A stretch of DNA of 10,219 nucleotides, taken from contig DAOVNC010000089.1 of assembly GCA_030630445.1 (NCBI GenBank), forward strand, positions 1 to 10,219. The letters run 5' to 3'. The position numbers were made by a program, and so were the translations under genes. Source of the DNA: Kiritimatiellales bacterium (GTDB lineage Bacteria; Verrucomicrobiota; Kiritimatiellia; Kiritimatiellales; Pontiellaceae). Numbering within the stretch: position 1 is the stretch's first letter; each line of letters starts with the position of its first letter. A model generated the notes under the pieces. It did no database searches, was not told the DNA's origin, and worked only from the letters and a program-made list of their open reading frames with translations. Shown one piece after another: positions 6,433 to 10,219 of this stretch.

Positions 6433-6541
6433 AATTAACCTCGCTCCGGGAAAGGTATGCCTTTTGCCTACATGAATTCAACCCAATGTTCCATACCTGC
6501 ACGAATGGAACCCACCCGGAACCTTCCCTTTTGGGATCAGC
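6433..6541. other. Non-coding stretch between hicB and the retroelement remnant
   Basis: I see no gene here. A 7-bp perfect inverted repeat (GTTCCAT 6488-6494 and ATGGAAC 6505-6511, 10-nt loop) could be a structural or terminator-like relic, but it lacks a T-run on either strand. A TTGAAT followed 17 bp later by a weak -10 upstream of hicB is too poor to call a promoter. Confidence 0.4.
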
Positions 6542-6690
6542 TCAGGGCGGATGGTTTGGTTTTCGTCCCGCAAGGCGGGAGCGGGAATACGCGTTAGCCA
6601 GAGTCCCTTCCTCTGTATTGGCGGGCAGAGCGGCGCGGAAGCCGATGTTGTTCGTATTCGACGTGTAGCCGCATTCTCCAACACATCCAT
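6542..6690 (-). pseudogene. C-type-lectin/SUMF1-fold C-terminus or DGR template-repeat remnant
   Basis: One minus-strand frame reads GECGYTSNTNNIGFRAALPA and continues to a TGA at 6544-6542. The A-rich AAT/AAC codons just before IGFR are characteristic of the 3' end of DGR variable or template repeats and of SUMF1 (formylglycine-generating-enzyme-like) domains. Nothing upstream matches the rest of that fold, so this is a fragment. It cannot be decided whether it was the coding variable repeat or the non-coding template repeat. A 6-bp hairpin follows about 60 bp later (6566-6580). Another frame open across this stretch (6478-6717) shows no family resemblance. Confidence 0.55.
6566..6580. other. 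Short hairpin downstream of the NNIGFR fragment
   Basis: TCCCGC and GCGGGA form a perfect 6-bp stem with a 3-nt loop. Active DGRs often carry a hairpin or cruciform just behind the variable repeat that promotes retrohoming. This one is in about the right place, but it is short and could be chance or part of a REP-like repeat. Confidence 0.3.
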
Positions 6691-6702
6691 GGAACCGAAA
6701 AA

Positions 6703-6771
6703 ATATCCGTTTATCATATATACGCCCTATTAAATGGGTATTTTATGGGCAATATATCCGTTTATCATATA
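6703..6771. repeat. Pair of 18-bp direct repeats, 51-bp period
   Basis: ATATCCGTTTATCATATA occurs at 6703-6720 and again, identical, at 6754-6771, with 33 bp between. The right copy covers the stop of the reverse-transcriptase remnant, and the left copy lies just upstream of the NNIGFR fragment. The pair thus sits exactly where the reverse-transcriptase body is missing. Confidence 0.85.
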
Positions 6772-6923
6772 ATCTCAACCCCCTTGCAGCGGCGGGTTTT
6801 GGGATCGTACACCGTAAAATGGCGATATTCCCCAGAGAGCAATTCGTTCCAGATACGCTCGATGTTCGGATGAAGGGGTTCCGTCTCCACGACCTTTTCG
6901 AACAAGTGTCCGATTCGTTTCAT
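6765..6923 (-). pseudogene. Reverse transcriptase N-terminal remnant (DGR/retron-like)
   Basis: The 52-codon frame starts MKRIGHLFEKVVE, closely like the beginning of DGR and related bacterial reverse transcriptases. It passes to IWNELLSGEYRHFTVYDPKT, which resembles the following RT block (family pattern L..G.YR.GPYR.F.VYDPK.R.I.A.PF). About 20-25 residues expected between the two blocks and the GPY of the second are missing, and the whole palm and thumb region with YxDD is absent. The frame ends in one of the two 18-bp repeats. The start at 6923 lies 12 bp beyond the end of the palindromic element. This is a dead remnant rather than a small gene. A chance resemblance is the alternative, but the HRDC neighbour argues against it. 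Confidence 0.65.
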
Positions 6924-6935
6924 TTTGCGACTCTC

Positions 6936-7035
6936 TGGAGTGCGGTGGCAACCAACGGGCGACACCGCTTTTCAGTCGCACCAGCCCTATGCACACGCAA
7001 AAGCGGTGTGGTGCTTCGCTTCCCACCGCACTCCA
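6936..7035. repeat. REP/MITE-like palindromic element
   Basis: The 100-bp unit is closed by perfect 13-bp inverted ends, TGGAGTGCGGTGG (6936-6948) and CCACCGCACTCCA (7023-7035). Inside is a second perfect 11-bp inverted pair, ACACCGCTTTT (6962-6972) and AAAAGCGGTGT (6999-7009). The nested stems would form a long cruciform or RNA hairpin. No transposase is present, so mobilisation would be in trans, for example by a REP-associated tyrosine transposase elsewhere in the genome. It lies between the HRDC and reverse-transcriptase remnants and probably arrived after or during decay. Confidence 0.75.
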
Positions 7036-7055
7036 AGTCGGCTACGCCGATTCCA

Positions 7056-7511
7056 CTACTCCTCTTTCTGGGTGGGGTAGTCCCGGCAGATTTCCAGCAG
7101 GGCTTCGCCATACTTTTCGACACGCGACTTGCCACCCCTTCCACTTTTCCAAGTTCGGCAATCGTGCCAACCTTCTTTTTGACGATCTCCGCCAGCTGGG
7201 CGTTGGTGAAGAGGGTGTAGACGGGAACGCCCTCGGTTTCGCTGTGCGCCTTGCGCCAGTCGCGCAAGGCACTGAACACGGCAAACTCGCCCTCCGTCAA
7301 CTCCTCGCGATAATCCATCTTCGGTGCCTTGGTGGTTTTTTCGCCGGATGGGCCGTCGAGATATTCCACCACAAAAAGAAGATACGGATCGGAACCTTTC
7401 ACAACGATCTCATCGCGCACCCGCCAGAATTCGGTGCGAGGAGAGAAAACCGTTCAGTTCGGCAACGGCCTCATCGCAGGGAACCGGATAGGTGAATACG
7501 CGATATTTCAT
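7056..7511 (-). pseudogene. HRDC-domain protein, DGR accessory type, with two frameshifts
   Basis: Joining three frames gives a protein of about 151 residues. Frame one is MKYRVFTYPVPCDEAVAELN to SSHRILA. Frame two is VRDEIVVKGSDPYLLFVVEY through the HRDC core (EGEFAVFSALRDWRK, EGVPVYTLFTNAQLAEIV, IAELGKVEGV). Frame three is GKSRVEKYGEALLEICRDYP to the TAG at 7058-7056. HRDC is a small helical nucleic-acid-binding domain also found in RecQ and RNase D; a stand-alone version serves as an accessory gene in some DGRs. The first junction has one G too many (7420-7422) and the second one G too few (7132-7133), both in G runs. The ATG at 7511 has an SD-like AGGAA. The two indels compensate in count, so inactivation is likely but sequencing error is possible. 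Confidence 0.8.
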
Positions 7512-7550
7512 TTGTTATATTTCCTATGCCCCTTGTCTGTCGCAATGTAG

Positions 7551-7569
7551 CCGCGATCCGAGATCGCGG
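7551..7569. repeat. Perfect 8-bp palindrome in the divergent intergenic region
   Basis: CCGCGATC and GATCGCGG flank a CGA loop. There is no T-run on either strand, so it is not an intrinsic terminator. It lies between the HRDC remnant and the divergently transcribed 750-residue gene, and may be a REP-like repeat or an operator. Confidence 0.55.
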
Positions 7570-7666
7570 AGAAGTGATGTGGTTTTTACCCTTCTATAGG
7601 GTTTGTTTTCACGGGCTAGCTTTGGCACTCTCCTGTTCGTTTTTTACCGACCAAACTAGGGAATAC

Positions 7667-9919
7667 ATGGCAAAGAAAACCTATTCATCCGAACTCTGCA
7701 AGGAACTCACGCGCACTGTGGATGATCCTCAACTGGAGATCCGCCACCGCCCCGTCCGCTATGAAAACGGCACGGTGCTGCCCATCGAGATCACCGGCGT
7801 ATTCCCCGCCATCGAAGGCACCGCCGAACTGACGGTCGACAAGTTCCTTGGCGGCGGTTTCGCCGGGCAGGTCTACCGCTGCAAGCTCACGGGGCTTGAA
7901 CTTCCCGAGGGGGAAAACATTCCAGGGCTGGAAATCGGCAAGCTCTACGCCATCAAGATCGTCATTCCGCCCAGCTCCTTTTCGCGCTGGTTCCGCAACA
8001 CCACGTACTGGCTCGCATTCCAGGGGCCGTTCAGTTCTCAGGTCAACCATGGCGCCTGCCGCGCCGGGCTCGCATGGCAAAAGCTTGTTCGCCGCGCCAG
8101 CCTCATCAAGTTTGGCCGCGAAACCGCAGTGAAGGATGCCTACGCCTCCTTCTGGGACGCCAACCTCAACGCCTACGGCGAGATCACCGAATGGGTCGAA
8201 GGCCGCATGTGGAAGCTCGAAGCCGACGACAATATCACCACCCGTCGCGACTGGCGCAATATCGACCTCGCCGATACTGGTAGCCCCGAGTTTGTGGACA
8301 AGCGCCGCTTCATGGCCGGCATGGTCGAACTGATGCATGAAATGGGCGCGCCCGAATTTGCCCGGCAGTACGAATGGTCGACCATGAAGAGCCAGCCCAA
8401 CTGCATGAAGCGCACCGACACCGAAGACGGCGGCCTCTGCGCCATCGACTTCCGCGCCGGACTCGCCCTGCTCCCCTGGCTGCCCATGAGCCCCGGCGAC
8501 TTCAAGCTGATTTTCGATGGCCTGTTCAAACGCCACACCCTTGTACAGTTCGACCGCTGCGACCTTTCCAAAATGGAAGCCTATATCGCCACCCACTCCG
8601 GGGTGTTCGCCGACGTGCAACCGATGATCGACGAGCTGAAGATCCAGGATCGCGCCTACCGCCGCTCGCTACTCGACATCACCCACCACGGCCTACGTCC
8701 GACGTTTGACCGGGAATTGCAGAAAGACATCATTGCCGGTTTGGTGGAAGGCTATCTGGCCGACGACCTCGTCGACGAGACCTTTGCCGAAAAGCTCCGC
8801 CAAGGTGGGTTGCGCTTCGCGCTCTTCCATCTGCTTGGCGCAATCCCAATCCTTGGAAAACTCATCCGCAAGCGCTGGGGAAACGCCGCCTATCGCAGGC
8901 ATGTCTTCCAGATTTTGACGAAACCCACCTACTTCAAGGCCGCTGCCCAAGCCCGCGCCGCGCACGATTTAATCGGCTGGCACCGTGCCGGACGCACCGA
9001 CGAAGCACGCACCCGCAAACTTGCCGAAAAACTCGGACTGTTTTTCATGGAGCGCTTCACCGTCGGCCTCCTGCCGATCAGCCTGCACCGCCTAGCCATC
9101 CGCCCCCTGATTGCGTGGAACGGCATCATCGCCTTTTTCAAGTTTATCTACGACTTTGCCGTAGACGAGGCGTTCCGTGAAAAGTGGTTCCTCAACCAGG
9201 TTGCCGAGGGCGAGAAGGACGGCATGCTTTCCAAAGAGGAACACGACCATATCGTCTCCATCATCAAGGAGCCGTTCATCGTCAAATACCTCAAAAGCAT
9301 GGCGGTGCATTTCTGCACGATTCCCGTCACACAGATTGTCAGCGTGATTACCGGCGGGTTTGTCTTTGCCTACGTGCTGGGCAAGGGTGGCTCCAAGGCC
9401 GAGGCATCGATGGCCTTTGCCGGAACCCTCGCCCTCTTCCAAGTTACGCCGATCTCACCCGGATCGCTCTGCCGCGGATTCTATGTGGTCTATCTCATGA
9501 TCCGCGAGCGCAACTGGCATGACTATCTCGTGGCCTGCCCGCTCTCGTTCGTGAAATATATTGGCTATCTCGCCTTTCCGCTACAGATGACCACGACCTA
9601 CCCGCACCTCGCACGCTTCCTCGTAAGCCGCCGCGCAACGGCGCTGGTACACATTATTCCGGTGTTTGGAGAACACGGCGCCCTGCTGGAACACTGGGTC
9701 TTCGACCTCTTTTTCAACGTGCCGCAAATCATGGGGCGTCACATCAAGGGACTGCTGACCGGATGGATGCTGTTCGGCATGGCCATCATCCTGCCTGCGC
9801 TGTTTGTGGTCTCCACAAAGGGCTGGGTCGGCCTGATGATCGCGCTGGTCGCCGTCTTCCTCTGCCCGCGCATGGTCTTCTACCCCTTGCTTTGCCGCGG
9901 CAAGCAGCCGGATCAATAG
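7667..9919 (+). CDS. Kinase-like domain fused to a multi-pass membrane domain; function unknown
   Basis: The product is 750 residues. The N-terminal half resembles a protein-kinase N-lobe: a glycine loop LGGGFAGQVY (61-70), then AIK with Lys97. Further on come HEMG (224-227), MKSQPNCM (240-247) and AIDFRAG (259-265), the last like the DFG metal-binding motif. The usual catalytic HRD aspartate is not evident, so it may be a pseudokinase or an atypical ABC1/UbiB-like or sugar kinase. From about 380 on there are several hydrophobic segments (about 382-400, 463-495, 548-571, 579-612, 620-643, 658-688, 695-716, 718-742), giving perhaps six to eight membrane spans. The stretch TPISPGSLCRG (594-604) faintly recalls LPG-synthase/flippase membrane domains. 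The ATG at 7667 is chosen for its SD-like TAGGGA; an open frame back to 7526 looks non-coding. The gene stands alone on the plus strand. Confidence 0.85.
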   Translation: MAKKTYSSELCKELTRTVDDPQLEIRHRPVRYENGTVLPIEITGVFPAIEGTAELTVDKFLGGGFAGQVYRCKLTGLELPEGENIPGLEIGKLYAIKIVIPPSSFSRWFRNTTYWLAFQGPFSSQVNHGACRAGLAWQKLVRRASLIKFGRETAVKDAYASFWDANLNAYGEITEWVEGRMWKLEADDNITTRRDWRNIDLADTGSPEFVDKRRFMAGMVELMHEMGAPEFARQYEWSTMKSQPNCMKRTDTEDGGLCAIDFRAGLALLPWLPMSPGDFKLIFDGLFKRHTLVQFDRCDLSKMEAYIATHSGVFADVQPMIDELKIQDRAYRRSLLDITHHGLRPTFDRELQKDIIAGLVEGYLADDLVDETFAEKLRQGGLRFALFHLLGAIPILGKLIRKRWGNAAYRRHVFQILTKPTYFKAAAQARAAHDLIGWHRAGRTDEARTRKLAEKLGLFFMERFTVGLLPISLHRLAIRPLIAWNGIIAFFKFIYDFAVDEAFREKWFLNQVAEGEKDGMLSKEEHDHIVSIIKEPFIVKYLKSMAVHFCTIPVTQIVSVITGGFVFAYVLGKGGSKAEASMAFAGTLALFQVTPISPGSLCRGFYVVYLMIRERNWHDYLVACPLSFVKYIGYLAFPLQMTTTYPHLARFLVSRRATALVHIIPVFGEHGALLEHWVFDLFFNVPQIMGRHIKGLLTGWMLFGMAIILPALFVVSTKGWVGLMIALVAVFLCPRMVFYPLLCRGKQPDQ

Positions 9920-10219
9920 GCCCGGGCGTCGCTCTTCTCCATGAAATTGATGAAGGAGCGGTTGACGACCCGGTGGCCGCCGGGGGTGGGATAGTTGCCG
10001 GTAAAGTACCAGTCTCCCGTGTGCTCCGGACAGGCTTCGTGGAGGCCTCCGATGCTCTGGTAGATGATCTGCACCTTGGCCTTCATTCCGGGGGGCGTAA
10101 GGATCTGGGCAATCTTTTTGGAAATCTGGTCGGCGTTGAAAAGGTCGAACAGGCGGATCACCTGGTTCTGCGCTTCGGCACGCGGCTTCCTTTCGTTTTC
10201 CAGGCAGGCTTGGTAGATC
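9913..10219 (-). CDS. Amidophosphoribosyltransferase-like protein, C-terminal part (cut by window edge)
   Basis: The frame is open to the right edge, and 101 complete codons are visible before the TGA at 9915-9913. The end reads KVQIIYQSIGGLHEACPEHT, then GDWYFTGNYPTPGGHRVVNR, then SFINF. From memory this matches the C-terminus of a large glutamine-amidotransferase/amidophosphoribosyltransferase-like family of Bacteroidota and related phyla, longer than classical PurF. Such enzymes belong to the first step of purine synthesis or a related amidotransfer. The catalytic N-terminal cysteine and the PRPP motif lie outside the window, so the assignment rests on the tail alone. The gene converges on the 750-residue gene with a 7-bp overlap and no terminator between them. 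Confidence 0.65.
   Translation of the reverse strand, partial: IYQACLENERKPRAEAQNQVIRLFDLFNADQISKKIAQILTPPGMKAKVQIIYQSIGGLHEACPEHTGDWYFTGNYPTPGGHRVVNRSFINFMEKSDARAY

Larger units (their letters stand above)
6542..7511 (-). mobile_element. Decayed diversity-generating retroelement (HRDC type)
   Basis: Within 1 kb on one strand lie an HRDC-domain gene of the kind used as a DGR accessory, a reverse-transcriptase N-terminus, and a short sequence ending in NNIGFR, the typical end of DGR variable proteins and template repeats. DGRs use an error-prone reverse transcriptase to copy a template repeat into a variable repeat with adenine-specific changes. The enzyme's catalytic region (YxDD motif) is absent, so the element cannot be active here. 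A palindromic repeat sits between two of the parts. No complete target gene is in the window. The parts are recognised by motif only; each alone would be weaker evidence. Confidence 0.6.

Noticed and set aside
6478..6717. A 79-codon minus-strand frame starting MINGYFFGSMDV
   Set aside because: The adjacent frame over the same DNA carries the recognisable NNIGFR end; this frame shows no family resemblance.
6703..6771. The two 18-bp repeats as a CRISPR array
   Set aside because: Only two units, an A/T-rich repeat without the usual dyad, a 33-bp spacer and no cas genes nearby.
7526..7666. N-terminal extension of the 750-residue membrane protein
   Set aside because: It would begin next to the 7551-7569 palindrome and has no SD at its start, while the ATG at 7667 has TAGGGA upstream. 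A hydrophobic stretch in the extension could mimic a signal peptide but seems fortuitous.
7570..7666. A promoter for the 750-residue gene
   Set aside because: TTGGCA with a 17-18 bp spacer leads only to TACCGA or ACCGAC, too far from a -10 consensus; other pairs are equally weak.
7685..8620. A 311-codon minus-strand open frame
   Set aside because: It is antisense to the kinase-like half of the plus-strand gene, with Gly/Ala/Glu-rich shadow composition and no motif.
9900..9930. A bidirectional terminator between the convergent genes
   Set aside because: The two coding ends overlap by 7 bp and no stem followed by a T-run is visible.

Overview
The window is about 10.2 kb of moderately GC-rich bacterial chromosome. 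Gene order (ribBA, ribH, nusB, ftsY, an unknown gene, ribD, ribE), the style of the RibD and RibH motifs and the abundance of short palindromic repeats suggest the PVC group, probably Verrucomicrobiota or Kiritimatiellota. That placement is inference; no rRNA or other marker is present.

Positions 1-5972, read on the minus strand, hold one FMN-controlled riboflavin operon. A sigma70-like promoter (5944-5972) leads straight into an FMN (RFN) riboswitch (5817-5937) and an intrinsic terminator (5758-5789). Then follow ribBA, ribH, nusB, ftsY, an unrecognised 402-residue gene, ribD, and the first 43 codons of riboflavin synthase ribE, which runs off the left edge. Coupling is tight between nusB and ftsY (TAATG), ftsY and the unknown gene (11 bp gap, SD overlapping the stop), and the unknown gene and ribD (ATGA). 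All four committed riboflavin enzymes are therefore together, with a transcription antitermination factor, the SRP receptor and one unknown protein embedded among them.

Positions 6016-7511, still on the minus strand, are an accessory and decaying region. Nearest the operon is a hicB-hicA toxin-antitoxin pair whose hicA is frameshifted at a sequence matching a -1 slippery heptamer. Behind it lie what read as the ruins of a diversity-generating retroelement (DGR): an HRDC-domain accessory gene with two compensating frameshifts, a 100-bp REP/MITE-like palindrome, a 52-codon reverse-transcriptase N-terminus that lacks the catalytic domain, a pair of 18-bp direct repeats, and a fragment ending in the NNIGFR signature of C-type-lectin/SUMF1-fold variable proteins or their template repeats. 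This is the most interesting part of the window.

Positions 7667-9919, on the plus strand, encode a 750-residue protein with a protein-kinase-like N-terminal half and a multi-pass membrane C-terminal half. I cannot assign its function. It converges, with a 7-bp overlap, on the C-terminus of an amidophosphoribosyltransferase-like protein that enters from the right edge on the minus strand.
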